A DNA stretch of 64,000 nt from Moesziomyces globuligerus. Lineage: Eukaryota; Basidiomycota; Ustilaginomycetes; Ustilaginales; Ustilaginaceae. The stretch lies in NCBI GenBank assembly GCA_030849465.1, contig JARVLF010000019.1, positions 1-64,000 of the forward strand, in the 5' to 3' direction. The position numbers and the translations under genes were made by a program. Numbering within the stretch: the first letter of the stretch is position 1; every line of letters begins with the position of its first letter. Below, in pieces: positions 39,559 to 50,256 of the stretch. The notes below the pieces were generated by a model. It saw only the letters and a list, made by a program, of their open reading frames with translations. It was not told where the DNA came from and did not search any database.

Positions 39559-40072
39559 ATGACTTGCTAGATCACGAATATAAATCTGAGGTTCGATGTT
39601 TAGAAAACTACGAATATTGAATCACACTCCGTCTTTTGCGATATGCATCAGAGGATGAGATCGGGAATGCAAACCCTAAACCCTTGGTACGCCCTAGACA
39701 GATGTCTGAGGGAGTCTGTACAGGAGTCTCTTGCGATATGATGGTTGCAGGATACTTTCCGCAAGCCCCACCCGCGCCTCCTGTCCCTCGGTACCCTTCA
39801 TGCTTGTGCGCAACTCGAACTCATGATTGTCTCCCTGCGTATCCGTGTGCTTCAATGCCTGCATGTGTGTCAGTGTGTGCGTACAAACGCAGGCGTACAA
39901 ACGCAAGTGTGAGTGCTGACGGCGATGCAGGCTGCCAGCAAAGCCACCCAGTTGCGTCTCATATCCTGAAGAACTGCGGGCTGGCGAACGGCAGCCACCC
40001 CCCCCCCCCTGCCAATTTCGACTTTAGACGTCTAAATTGTGCAAAATACGCGTCTTTTGGCTTCCAGACTGA

Positions 40073-40520
40073 AATCCTGAAGAACGGCGAGCTGGCAAGG
40101 AGCAGCCACCCATTAGCCACCCAGGGTGGGTGGCTGCTCTCCGCCACCTCGATGCCTCCTCTGCCAAATTATGCAAAATACTCGTGTTTTGGCTGCCTTC
40201 TGAGTCTTCTTGGTTGTCACCCCCTCCATCTGCAACCCCTCCATCGGTACTCCATCAATCCGCAGCAGATGATGAATAATCATGAATTTGGCAAAGCTGT
40301 GCATGAGTTCTAGAGGGAATCACTGAGAATCATAAATCAGCTGGTAATTCTTTGCCAACATCCGGCTCAAAGCGCTGATACATGGCTCAATTGGCGATCA
40401 TATCCTGAAAAGTGGCGAGGTGGCGAAGTATTAGCCACCCACCAGCCACCCATTAGCCACCCACGCGCGATGGCTGATGGGAGGCTGCTATTTGCCAGCT
40501 CGCGTTTCTACAGGATATGA
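40073..40520 (-). mobile_element. Further foldback-family copies (one full, one short)
   Basis: 40073-40345 is a full unit in reverse orientation: ATCCTGAAGAACGGCGAGCT at the left, ATGCAAAATACTCGTGTTTT in the middle, AATCACTGAGAATCATAAAT at the right. 40399-40520 is a miniature form whose two ends are inverted copies of ATATCCTGAA with only AGCCACCC-type repeats between. Another partial copy lies at 39958-40070. Confidence 0.55.
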
Positions 40521-41206
40521 CTTGCTAGATCACGAATATAAATCTGACGTTCGACGTTTAGGAAACTGCGAATAATGAATGCATCACCTAAGGATCGTGA
40601 ACTGTCGCGCTAAATCACAATTCATTTGCACAGGGAGCACTCCATTCTTTGCGAAATGACGGTTCATACGATTGTGATCGCGGTCAAAAGGAAGCCTGAA
40701 GCATCATGCATCGAAGCATGGACAAACAAGTCATGTCCTGAAGATACGCGAGTTGGCGAGGAGCAGCAGTTCTGCAGCCCCAGGGTGGCTGCTAGGCATC
40801 AGCCAGCCGCCAGCCACGCATCCGACGATTCGTACATGGCTTGCTTCATGCTCTTGAACTCCGATCTGGAGAGGCCATCCGGGGGTGGCATCTCGGAAGC
40901 GGTTGGCGCTTCATGCTCATCTTTCGTGGCATGAAGCATCAAGCAGCAGGTGAAGCGTGGTTCAAGCCTGCGGGCTGTGCTTTGAGTCCAGGCGCACCTG
41001 CTCACCGAATTAGCTCCATTTAGACTCGATGCTTCTTGTCGTCGGTCTGCATCACGTCGTTCAATCAAGCTCAGTCAGATTGCAGACCAAACATGAAAGG
41101 CACGAGTTGCTCGCAGGATCGCCATCAGGTCCAACGCAAGGCGAAAGGGGAAAGAACTGAATTGAAAGCGACTGTGGGACAGGAAATCGAGATCGGAAAC
41201 GCCCCG

Positions 41207-42497
41207 TCAAGCGACGGTGAAGGCGTGCGACATGGCCGTCTGTGGCACATCGGCAGGAGCGCGCTGAGCTACAAAGTGCGACGATTGCGGGGGAGCAAGT
41301 GTCGAATGGTGGACAGGACCCTTTGATGTAGCAGCGCCTTCGCCTGGGATTCCAGTGGCGCCGGGGGGCTGTACTAGTCCCGATGCTTCGGTTCCCTTTG
41401 CCTGTCCCGACTGTGCGCGATCGTGCGCGGGTCCACGCTCCTCGATTCTGGCGTCCGTCACCTTGCCCGATCGCAGCCGCAGGGCGCCATAGTCGCACTT
41501 GCTCAGCATCGAAAGCAGCAGAAAGGCAAACAGCGGCTTCGAAACCAGATCCAGCAGACCATAGAAGAGAAACTGTGTGCCCGACCCCACGTGCATAGCA
41601 GGAGCACGGACAAAGGTCTTTGGTCAGTGAAAGCGCACGGGCAGCATGAAGCTTGGCGGGCGACGTGCAGCGCTCGAATTCGTTCGGTCACTTACCTCCT
41701 CGCTGATCCCGATCACGTTCCCGCCCTCGCTCAGTGCCCAGCAGATGGGATACAGCGGCCATGTGATGGCGAGCACCGAGGCAGCAGCCAAATAGGTCCG
41801 TCCGAAGCCACCTTCGAGTCGCCGGGCCGAGCGTAGGCCAGAGGAAAATACATGATACAGAACGAAACCCAGTGCAGCACAGGCAAACACCTGCTCGGCC
41901 CAATCATCGTCGTACGGTTCGAACAGCGAAGAACGACTTTGCGTTGTCAGTGGGAGTCAAATCTCTCTGGAGAGGGCCGTTACTACTTACAAAGAAGCTC
42001 CACTTGTATCTCGAGGGGGTCAGTGCGCCGATTAGGCCGCAGACGATCATGAGGACGTTGAAAAACAGCGTCACGAAAATCACCGAGAGCGACATCCCCG
42101 TCATGAGCAGCAGGCTGAGCAGGAGGAGCGACGTGGTGAGCGTCCAGTCGATGTAGCGGGCAAACCAAATCTGGCGCGTCGGATAGCGTCGCAAGCCCGG
42201 GCCGGGCCGACTGTTACGAAGAAACTCGACCGTCACGGGGGTGGCGCCCAGGTCGCTCGCCATGGCGTACCACGCGAGCGCAGAGATGGCGAGCGTCGCC
42301 ACGAGGAGGTAGTGAAACGTCCTACGGTTGCGCGCGAGTGTGGTCGACCAGATCAGAATGGCGAGCAGCGCGGCCGTCATGAGGCAAAAGACCGTGTAGC
42401 CCCAATTGCTCCCCCATCGGCCCAGGTGGATGTCCGCATTGGGTGGATTCACCCGCAGGGCCCGGTTGCCCGCTCGCTTGTACAGAGAAGTTGACAT
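41207..42497 (-). CDS. Microbial (type I) rhodopsin, three exons
   Basis: Inferred exons (minus strand): 42497-41991, 41890-41696, 41572-41207, with donors TTT|GTAAGT and GAG|GTAAGT and acceptors GAGCAG| and ACACAG|. All phases are 0, giving 355 aa. Seven hydrophobic helices are visible. Helix C reads RYIDWTLTTSLLLLS: Asp117 matches the bacteriorhodopsin proton acceptor Asp85, while the donor position Asp96 is Ser128. Helix G reads GLLDLVSKPLFAF with Lys246 as the retinal Schiff base. The last about 95 residues are a hydrophilic, low-complexity tail. The protein should bind retinal and sense or respond to light. Loss of the donor acid argues for a slow photocycle or sensor rather than an efficient pump (inference). 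A TATATATAA lies about 210 bp upstream. Confidence 0.85.
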
Positions 42498-43543
42498 CCT
42501 TAAGACCTTCGCTTCCCTTTCGACGAGTGTATGAGTCGAAAGCGTCAGACGGTGAAGCTTTCGGGGATCTCGGGTGATTCCGGACGCGGTCTTATGAGCT
42601 GCAAAGTGGTTGGGATGGAGAGAGTGCGAATGTCGATTCCTGCTGTAACGATTCGGACAGGAGTAGAGGGAAGTGCCGGGCATCAACGGGACTTGGTATG
42701 GACTATATATAACCCTCGATGCGCGTCCGGGAAGCGCCTGTAGAGACCTGCGACTTGGGACCTGATGCAGAAAGCCCAACCGAGTCCGTTGCTCAACGCC
42801 ACTGGTGACTGTCTGATCTTGTCGGAGATATCCCTGAAGCTGCTCCTGATCCCGTCTCTTCCATCGTGTTGCTTGTGCCTCTGATTCAGCTCTGATCGTC
42901 GGCAGTCTTCGCGGCTAGACGGGGGGCAAAGCCAGACCTACCATTCGCGGGCGAGCTACGTGGGATCCTTCCGGGGACTCTGGGAAGATCGGATCGCAAT
43001 CATGGCTAAGAAAAAAAGGGGAGGGGTGGTATGGAGTGGAGGGTTGTTAGTGAGGCGGGCCTCGGCACTCGTCCTGGGGCGCACTAGTCACGGCTGTGGT
43101 GGAAGAGAAGCAGGATGCGCAAGCTGACACTCTTCCCACAATTCGCGCTCGCATGCTGAGTGATGGCCCGATCATCCTTGATCCGCCATGTGACGGCCTT
43201 GCACGCGCTGAGTGAGAGCCGAAGGTCTCGTCACCGCGACACAGTCTGCCTTTTATCCCAATGCACCGCGCCGCATCACAGGGGATGGCTCCAACAAGCT
43301 CGAGAGGAAAACATGCTTGCAATGCAGAAGGAGCTAAAGGAAGAAAAGGGATGCGACACTACACGCTGCAAAGGGCTTAGGGACGTGCGACACCAACCTC
43401 GAAAACGAGTCAAAGACGCCGCTGGTCATGCATGTGGCGTATCACGGCGAGTCTGCGATACATGACATTCCCACCGCCACGAGTGGCTTCGAGAAGGCTG
43501 CGTGGCTCGATCGTGTCGGCTTTGTCCGCTCGATGCAAGCTGA
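42498..43543. other. Intergenic region between the opsin and HEM4
   Basis: On the minus strand TTATATATA (42712-42704) is a plausible opsin TATA box. The rest, to the HEM4 stop, shows no credible ORF or repeat. The upstream extension of the opsin frame (to 42779) reads as 5' UTR because the opsin N-terminus starts at 42497. Confidence 0.45.
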
Positions 43544-45382
43544 CTAGGACCGCGAGCGGAGACGCAATTCGACGGCCTCGATGGCGTCCTTGAGCTCCTT
43601 CGGGCCGGGCTTGGTGGCCACGGCGTCGGGCTCGATATGGAGATTCTCGACCATCCAGGCGCGTGTGGTGGTGCCGAGCACCGCGATGCGCGGATACTTG
43701 CGTGTCGCCTGGGCAGAGACCGTGGTCCTGGTGCCAACGCCCGCTGCATCCGCCGTCTCGGCTGCTTTCTCGGCCCCTCGCTCTGGCGGCATCCATTTCC
43801 GCCGACGAAACTCTTCGAGCGCATAGTGCACGCCGCTGGGCGAGAAGAAGACGATCCAGTCGGGTCTGGCGATGGTCTGTCGATGATGACTGCTGCCGGA
43901 GCCACTGGCGCTGTCGGACCCCGCGGCTCTGGCCTTGGAGCGGAGCATCTTGAGAACCGACTCTTCCTCGATCGGATTGATGGCTTCCGGCTCGATGGTG
44001 GCGGGAGAGGCCATCATCTGCGGCGAGCCGCCGAGGGCGTCGTGGATGCCGCGAGTGTCGAGGCGAGGTTGCGTCGCGTCGGTCGAGGTCATGGTGCTGA
44101 CGCCGAGCGGCGTGCCGACCGAGGGAACGTGGCTGAGGCTGTGGTGCGAGGCGGCGCGACTCGACTCTGCGGCGGCCGACTTGGCCTGCAGATCGTCCGA
44201 GCTCGACTTGCGGCTCGCACTCGCGCTTTTGGAAGCGTGGCGGTCGATCGAGGCGGTGCTGCCGCCGCTGGGCCGCCTGCTGCCGGGACGCGAGTGAAGG
44301 CTTCCTTGGCTCGGGCGGCGACTGGGCGGGCGGGAGACGACGGAGGGGAGCGTCTTGGCGAGCACCTCGCATCCTTCGGCAAAGTGGGGATCGGGCGAGG
44401 TCTCGTACACCTGCAGCTCTTCGTAGGGGATGGGGCCGAGCGGAGGCGAGGCTTGGGAGAGCATGTCTGGGATGGTGGATGCGTTCTTGTCGCCGACGAG
44501 ATACAGGAGGGGGAGGGCCTGAGTGGCTGGGGCGGTGCCGGATTTTTCGTCCAGGATGGCTGGGGTGGAGAAGTGACGGACGACGTAGCGGGCGAGGGCG
44601 TCTCCTGTGCCTGTGGCCTCGCCGCCCATGACGAGGCGCGGACGGAGCCATGGAGCGAGAGGCACGGAGCGCAGCGCAGAAGCGGTGGCAGGGCCGACGG
44701 CAAAGAAGGGGACGCGATTCCACTGTGTAGGCGAGCTGGAGGAGGTCTTGTTCTTGGAGCGAAGCGAATCCTGCGCCTTGACGCCGGCTGAGATGTAGGC
44801 ATCGACGGCGCGCTGGCTGGTGAAGATCATGCCACGGTATGGAAGCGGAGAAGGACGATCGTCCGAGGGCGAGCCGTGCAGGAGGCGATCGACGAATTCG
44901 TCTTGTTGGACGAAGCGATGCGCGAGGATCGGAAACGAAGTGACGCAGTACTCGAGTTCGACCTCGTTGCCGTTGGCGTCGGCTGGATAGGAGAGATGAT
45001 GGGTCATGAGTCGGGGCTGATCCTGGATAAACTTGCCCTTGCGCCTGCCGGTGGCCGAGACGGGGAGCGTCGGGGAGGTCGGGGCGTTCTTTGCATCTTT
45101 GGTGGCAGCGAGGGCTGCCTGCTGGCTGAGGGCGGTCTTGATGAGGTCGAGGGCGCCATGCTCGGCGGTCGATGCGAACGAGGCCTTTGCGCCGGTGGAT
45201 AGGCTGGGCAGTGGGGTCGAGGTGCCGGATTCGAGCGCCGAGGAGGCGAACGAGGGAAGGCAGAAGGAGCCAAAGGCGTCGTGATACGGATCGGTGCCCT
45301 TGGTCATCGAGACCGGCGAGCGCAGCAGCAGCACCGTGATTGGCGGCGGCGGCTCCTCGATATCATCGGCGGCGGCGGACAT
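43544..45382 (-). CDS. HEM4: Uroporphyrinogen-III synthase with low-complexity insertions
   Basis: 612 aa from the Met at 45382 (MSAAADDIEEPPPP), chosen because the domain starts at once (ITVLLLRSP). The frame is open to 45685 and a longer start is possible. HemD-type signatures occur in order: FTSQRAVDAYI, PFFAVGPATASAL, LPLLYLVGDKNA, EELQVYET, DWIVFFSPSGVHYAL, and the C-terminal PRIAVLGTTTRAWMVEN with ATKPGPKELKDAIE. It cyclises hydroxymethylbilane with ring-D inversion in haem synthesis. At about 610 aa it is more than twice the usual length of about 260-300. The extra sequence is Ser/Arg/Pro-rich and inserted mainly between the YET and FFSPSG blocks. It diverges from ERG26 across 939 bp. 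Confidence 0.85.
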   Translation of the reverse strand: MSAAADDIEEPPPPITVLLLRSPVSMTKGTDPYHDAFGSFCLPSFASSALESGTSTPLPSLSTGAKASFASTAEHGALDLIKTALSQQAALAATKDAKNAPTSPTLPVSATGRRKGKFIQDQPRLMTHHLSYPADANGNEVELEYCVTSFPILAHRFVQQDEFVDRLLHGSPSDDRPSPLPYRGMIFTSQRAVDAYISAGVKAQDSLRSKNKTSSSSPTQWNRVPFFAVGPATASALRSVPLAPWLRPRLVMGGEATGTGDALARYVVRHFSTPAILDEKSGTAPATQALPLLYLVGDKNASTIPDMLSQASPPLGPIPYEELQVYETSPDPHFAEGCEVLAKTLPSVVSRPPSRRPSQGSLHSRPGSRRPSGGSTASIDRHASKSASASRKSSSDDLQAKSAAAESSRAASHHSLSHVPSVGTPLGVSTMTSTDATQPRLDTRGIHDALGGSPQMMASPATIEPEAINPIEEESVLKMLRSKARAAGSDSASGSGSSHHRQTIARPDWIVFFSPSGVHYALEEFRRRKWMPPERGAEKAAETADAAGVGTRTTVSAQATRKYPRIAVLGTTTRAWMVENLHIEPDAVATKPGPKELKDAIEAVELRLRSRS

Positions 45383-46321
45383 GACGACGTCGCTCCCAAG
45401 GTGTCGGTCGGACTGGCGCCGAACGGTGCCGGGCGGTGGACGCAGATGCTCTCGCTGTGAAGCACTCTCTTTAGCTCGGAGCGGCGGGGAGGTATGCTCG
45501 CCAGGCGCGATTCGCAACACGGACCTTTTCGAGTCGGTGCTTCCGGTGTCACGCTGCTGCGCCTGCACTGTGCTTGGCTGGGTGGGATCGCAAGATGTGA
45601 TGAAGGCGCAAGACGGGATGGCGAGGCGCCCAATCGCCTCCGAATCCATGGCGCCATGTGACTGCGCGAGGCGTGCTCCACTCATCGGTGCGCATCCAAG
45701 CTGCAGCGCAACTCCACTTTGCGGTCCGCGAGACCATCACGGCGCCGCACCTCGTGCGTCTGCTGCTCCTGATGCGCCTGCTGTGCTTGTGGAAAAATGC
45801 ACATTTCTCCGTCGTTGGTCCGTGGCCCAATGGGCTCGGCAGCCACGTTTCCGCATCTCAACGTCAACAGACATGTCACGCTCGAGAATCTGACAGTTTT
45901 AGCTCCGCGAGATGGGCTCCTGATGGCCTGACTTTTTCGGATCTTCTCCGCAGATGAAATCAAATTACTTTGGGTTTTTGCGCAGAGAGGCGAGTGACGA
46001 GTGGCTTGGGTTGGTGGGGCCACGCTGGGGCGCTTTCGATTCGCTGCGCGAGACGCGTGTGTCCTGTGCCTTGGCTGGAAGCTCGAGGCGCCGCACTCGC
46101 GCGGCAAGAAGACGCAGGCTCAAAGTGTTGGCTTTTGCAGCCGCGAGCCACAGGCAGGCAGGCAGGCAGGCAGGCACAACGCAGGCACATGAAGGCACTC
46201 ACACTCACTCTGCTCGCCGGTTCGGAGGCTCCGACCCTTGTCGCTTGCTTCCACCTCCGCCGTCCAGTCCCTTGCTTCCGTCGCTCCGTTGCATCCTACC
46301 CCATCGGCCCCTCGCGCAACC
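45383..46321. other. Divergent intergenic region between HEM4 and ERG26
   Basis: 939 bp shared by two outward-facing genes of haem and sterol synthesis. It contains a (GGCA)n tract at about 46151-46175 and no other ORF I accept. Part of the left side could be coding if HEM4 starts at 45685. Confidence 0.4.
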
Positions 46322-47807
46322 ATGTCGACGTCTTCTGCCTCAGGTGAGGCGCACTTCATCATCGGAGGTTCCGGCTTCCTCGGATCGCGCATCGCGCTGG
46401 CGCTGCGCCAGCGAGGCGAGAAGCACGTCGCCGTCTTTGACCTGCACGCCGCACGTCAGCCCATCGAGAAGGTCGACTACTACACCGGCGACATCACCTC
46501 CGAGGCTTCGCTTCGTCAGGCGTTGATCCAGGTGCGCGACAAGGCGGGCGTCGAGGCGGGCGCTGCCAAGGGCGTGGTCATCTACCACACCGCCAGCCCC
46601 GTCGCCGGCCTCGGCCCCGAGATCTACCACAAGGTCAACGTCGTCGGCACCCAGACCGTCATCGCCGTGGCCAAGAAGGCAGAGCTCGCCGTCACCAAGC
46701 TCGTCTTCACCTCGAGCGCCGGCGTGGTCTACGACGGCCGCAGCCTCGTCAACGTCGACGAGCGCCTCCCCTACCCCAAGAAGCCGCTCGACGCTTACAA
46801 CGATACCAAGGCCAAGGCCGAGGCGCTCATCCTCCAGGCCAACGACAACGGCGCCGGCAAGCTCAAGACCGTGGCGCTGCGCCCCGCCGGCATCTTTGGC
46901 ATCGGCGACAGGCAGGCGTTGCCCGGCTTCTTCAACGTGCTCCGCACGGGCAAGACCAAGTTCCAGATCGGCGACAACCAGAACCTTTTCGACTGGACCT
47001 ACGTCGACAATGTTGTGCACGCGCATCTGCTGGCGGCTGACAAGCTCCAGGGCGCTGGCTACCCAGCCTACAAGCTGGGCGACATCATGCTTTCGAGCCG
47101 CGTGGTCGCCGACGACGAGGAGAAGCGCGAGCGCGGCGTGCCGACGAGCGAGGCGCGCGACGATACACCCGCGGGCTCGACCGACTATGCGCGCGCGCTG
47201 CCGAGCACGCTGAGCCCCGAGACGCTCGAGCACGAGCTCAATGTGCGTCCCGTCATCCGCAACCGCTATGACCAGTTCTTCCACATGATGAACCCCGACG
47301 TGCCGAGCGCCGGCAATCCGCTCGGCGACGACTTCCCCATGGTCGAAGAGTCGGTCCCCGTGGCCGGCGAGGCGTTCTTCATCACCAACGGCCAGCCGGT
47401 GCCCTTCTGGGACTTCCCGCGCGCACTCTGGGCCGGGCTCGGCCATGTGGTCTCGGAGAAGGACGTGTGGAAGATCTCCAAGGACTGGGGCCTCACCTTG
47501 GCAGGATGGGCCGAGACCTTCTCGTGGCTCACGGGCCGCGAGTCGCAGTTCACAAGATACAAGGTCACCTACTCGGCCAGCGCGCGATACTACAACATTG
47601 AAAAGGCGCGTCGCGCGCTCGGCTACCAGCCCATCGTCAGCGTCGAGGAGGGCATCCGACGCAGTGTAGAGGTAGGTGCTTTCTGACTCGTGGCCTGCTC
47701 TGACCTGGTCTGACTCACCGACGACTGACTCACTCCCTTTTTCGATTTGGTGGCAACAGTGGTGGAAGAGCGAGCATCCCGAGGACATTGTTTCGGCCAA
47801 GGCTTGA
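46322..47807 (+). CDS. ERG26: Sterol-4-alpha-carboxylate 3-dehydrogenase (decarboxylating)
   Basis: Two exons, 46322-47671 and 47760-47807 (GAG|GTAGGT ... AACAG|TGG), 465 aa. The N-terminus MSTSSASGEAHFIIGGSGFLG holds the NAD-binding glycine motif. TYVDNV and the extended-SDR catalytic pair YNDTK follow, with SSAGVVYDG just upstream. The second exon encodes only WWKSEHPEDIVSAKA, matching the family's conserved C-terminus. The enzyme oxidises and decarboxylates the 4-carboxysterol in ergosterol C4-demethylation, at the ER with ERG25, ERG27 and ERG28. An insertion rich in charged residues (about 265-300) separates the Rossmann part from the C-terminal part. Confidence 0.9.
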
Positions 47808-48281
47808 GTGCGTCGAGGAGCCCGCCTCGCATGCGATGCCGCCTTACAACATGGGCGCTGAATGAATGCATGCTGTACATACTGAATTCCTGTTTGTGCA
47901 CGAGACATCGAGGTCGAGAGCACGGTCGAGCATGGCGGGGTGAGTTGGCCTACAAGCTTCTTGGTCGGTGGTGTGCGTCGGAGGGGACTGACGAGAATTC
48001 CGAGTCGGTCAATTTCGAGGTGTTTTTTCGGCTATCGACGGTGCGGAGCGTTGCGCAGACTGAGTTTTAGCAGACGTGCAAGCCGTCAAGGCCGGCTGGA
48101 CCCTGATGCCGCGCTCCGCCGGAAAACGGCGGTGGCGTTGGCGTTGCGCACCGAGTCACGCCCGTGCAGGAGCCACCTCGACGTGCCCAGTCACCACCCA
48201 GCTCTGGATTATAAACTCCCGGCGACCACTGTCTCTCCACCGTTCGGTCACCACCCTCTTTCACATCTGCGTCGATTCGAC
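47808..48281. other. Intergenic region, ERG26 to aminotransferase
   Basis: About 470 bp. TTATAAAC near 48208 lies some 75 bp before the next ATG and is a fair TATA candidate. Otherwise nothing stands out. Confidence 0.4.
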
Positions 48282-49661
48282 ATGCGGGCGAGTCTGGAGC
48301 AACGCATTGCGGCGCACCGCGCGCAGCTGCACTCGCAGCCCTTCCCGGGGTTCGGCCATGCGCTGAAACCCTTCTACGGATTCGACGAGACGTACGTCGC
48401 TTTGAACAATGGCTCGTTCGGCGCGTGCCCCAACTACGTGCTGTCGGTCTACAAGGAGCTGCTCGAGGAAGCCGAACGACGACCGGACACGTTCTTGCGC
48501 CTGCAGTACAAGCCGCTTCTGCAGACGGCTCGTCAGCAGCTCGCCGACCTCGTCCGGTGCCACGTCGACGACCTCGTGCTGGTCAACAACGCCACCAGCG
48601 GTGTCAACGCCGTCCTCCGCGGGCTCAATGGTTCCTGGAAAAAGGGAGATGCGATCATGATCTACGAGACCATCTACGGCGCATGCGGAAAGACGGCGCA
48701 GTACATTGTGGATTCCAACCCCAACGACGCGCTGCAGATCGTTCGGGTCCCGCTCACCTATCCACTCACGCACGACGAGGTGGTGGAGAAGACCCGCATC
48801 GCCATCACCGATGCCAAAGCTCAGGGGATTCACATCCGCGTCGGGGTGCTAGATGCCATCAGCTCGATCCCGGGTGTTGTGGTACCCTGGGAACGTCTCT
48901 GCGCGTTGCTACGCGAGCACGAGATCCTTTCGCTCGTCGACGCTGCTCATGCGGTGGGCCAGATCGCGCTGGATCTGACCGCGGCCGATCCCGACTTTTT
49001 CATCTCCAACTGCCACAAGTGGCTCTCGGCGCATCGCGGAGTAGCGCTGCTCTACGTAGCCAAGCGGAATCAACACCTCGCCAAAGCCATCCCCACCTCG
49101 CACGACTACCTCTCGCCCAACCTGCCCGCACCCAGGGGCCCGGCACTGATCCCTACCAACGCACCCACCAACTTTGTCGCCACGTGGGAGTGGACGGGCA
49201 CGCAGGATCTGTCCAACTACCTCTGCTTGCCTGCCGCGCTCGAGTTTCGCGCCTGGATGGGTGGCGAGCGTGCCATCATGGACCACAACACCACGCTGGC
49301 GCGCAAAGCCGGCGACCTCGTCGCCCGCATCCTCGGCAACGGTTCGGCCGTCATGGAAGTCTCGAGCGATAGAGACGATGACCGCTTGACCGCGGCGATG
49401 GTCAACGTTTCGATCCCCATCGATGTGCCAGAGCAGGCGGAGGATCGGCCGGTCGAGTTGGCAAAGTTGGCCGCAAAGTTGCAGACCAGATTGACAAACG
49501 AGCACGAGACGTTTGTCATGTTCTACGTCCACGCGGACCGCATCTGGATCCGCCTCAGCGCCCAGGTCTGGCTCGAGCTCGACGACTTTGCCTGGGCCGC
49601 AGACCGCATCGCCGCCCTCATCCTCGACCACCAACTGCAGACACAGGCTACCATCCAATAG
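48282..49661 (+). CDS. PLP-dependent class V aminotransferase (isopenicillin-N-epimerase-like)
   Basis: 459 aa from the Met at 48282 (MRASLEQRIAAHRAQL). Class V signatures: YVALNNGSFGACP at the start of the domain, LVLVNNATSGVNAVLRGL (phosphate-binding part), SIPGVVVPWERLCALL, LVDAAHAVGQIALDL with the pyridine-nitrogen Asp, and FFISNCHKWLSAHRG with the Schiff-base Lys. It continues with FVATWEWTGTQDLSNYL and a C-terminal small domain. The group includes desulfurases, epimerases and kynureninase-like enzymes. The fungal members of this type are mostly uncharacterised, so the reaction is not assigned. Single exon. Confidence 0.85.
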   Translation: MRASLEQRIAAHRAQLHSQPFPGFGHALKPFYGFDETYVALNNGSFGACPNYVLSVYKELLEEAERRPDTFLRLQYKPLLQTARQQLADLVRCHVDDLVLVNNATSGVNAVLRGLNGSWKKGDAIMIYETIYGACGKTAQYIVDSNPNDALQIVRVPLTYPLTHDEVVEKTRIAITDAKAQGIHIRVGVLDAISSIPGVVVPWERLCALLREHEILSLVDAAHAVGQIALDLTAADPDFFISNCHKWLSAHRGVALLYVAKRNQHLAKAIPTSHDYLSPNLPAPRGPALIPTNAPTNFVATWEWTGTQDLSNYLCLPAALEFRAWMGGERAIMDHNTTLARKAGDLVARILGNGSAVMEVSSDRDDDRLTAAMVNVSIPIDVPEQAEDRPVELAKLAAKLQTRLTNEHETFVMFYVHADRIWIRLSAQVWLELDDFAWAADRIAALILDHQLQTQATIQ

Positions 49662-50228
49662 CCCACCTTATCCTACACAGGCTCGACGCTTTGCGAATAG
49701 AATGTAGAATCGCAAGTCGGTTCGGTGTGGTCTGAGCGTGCCGACTTGTCCCAAACGCGGCGGTCAAGTGGCTCGCTGTCCGAGGTCCGCATTCGGCATG
49801 CAGGTCGGCTCGCTCTACCGATCTTGCGATCCGATTCGCGCCGACAGAGAGCTGGCCATGCGAGGGATGGCTGTCTCGACAACAAGTGGCGGCTCGGAGT
49901 GAAGCGGTGGGAAGCGACGCCGAGGCAGTGGCACGGCTTTCCACACTGCGAGTGCGGCTCGGATCGAAACATCGCAGCCCAGATCGGAGCGTCGTGACGA
50001 AAACGAAAAGCAGTGCCTGCTCACGCCAGACTGTCCAACAAGACCGAAAGACGTGCAACTCGGGCTCAGATGGCAGCGCTGATGCCAGCACTGGCACGCA
50101 CGGAGCTGGACCCTTTTGGTTTGCACACATGCCAGTGGATGTTTAGACTGCGAGTCGAGCCTAGATCGCAGCAGTGCAACGTCAAGCAGTGGTACCGACG
50201 CCTGGCGAACCGATTGCAAAGGGGGCCT

Positions 50229-50256
50229 GGGGGGGGGGGGGGGGGGGGGGGGGGGG
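50229..50256 (+). repeat. G28 homopolymer
   Basis: Twenty-eight consecutive G residues, preceded by GGGGGCCT. Length is likely polymorphic or an assembly approximation. Confidence 0.9.

Larger units (their letters stand above)
36475..41206. other. Gene-free island of small repetitive elements
   Basis: About 4.7 kb between the EamA transporter and the opsin. Base composition is visibly more AT-rich than the genes, no credible ORF is present, and most of 37.5-40.8 kb is built from dispersed copies of a few motifs. These are ATATCCTGAAGAACGGCGAG ends, AGCCACCC/GGGTGGCT runs, CGCGAAAAACGGAGTGT ends and tRNA-like boxes. 36475-37500 and 40.8-41.2 kb look like unique non-coding sequence. Individual elements are listed separately. 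Confidence 0.7.

Noticed and set aside
36475..41206. Regional centromere
   Set aside because: The island is AT-richer and repeat-rich, but it is only about 5 kb long, lies 37 kb from the telomere and has no long centromeric retroelement. Dispersed small elements explain it better.
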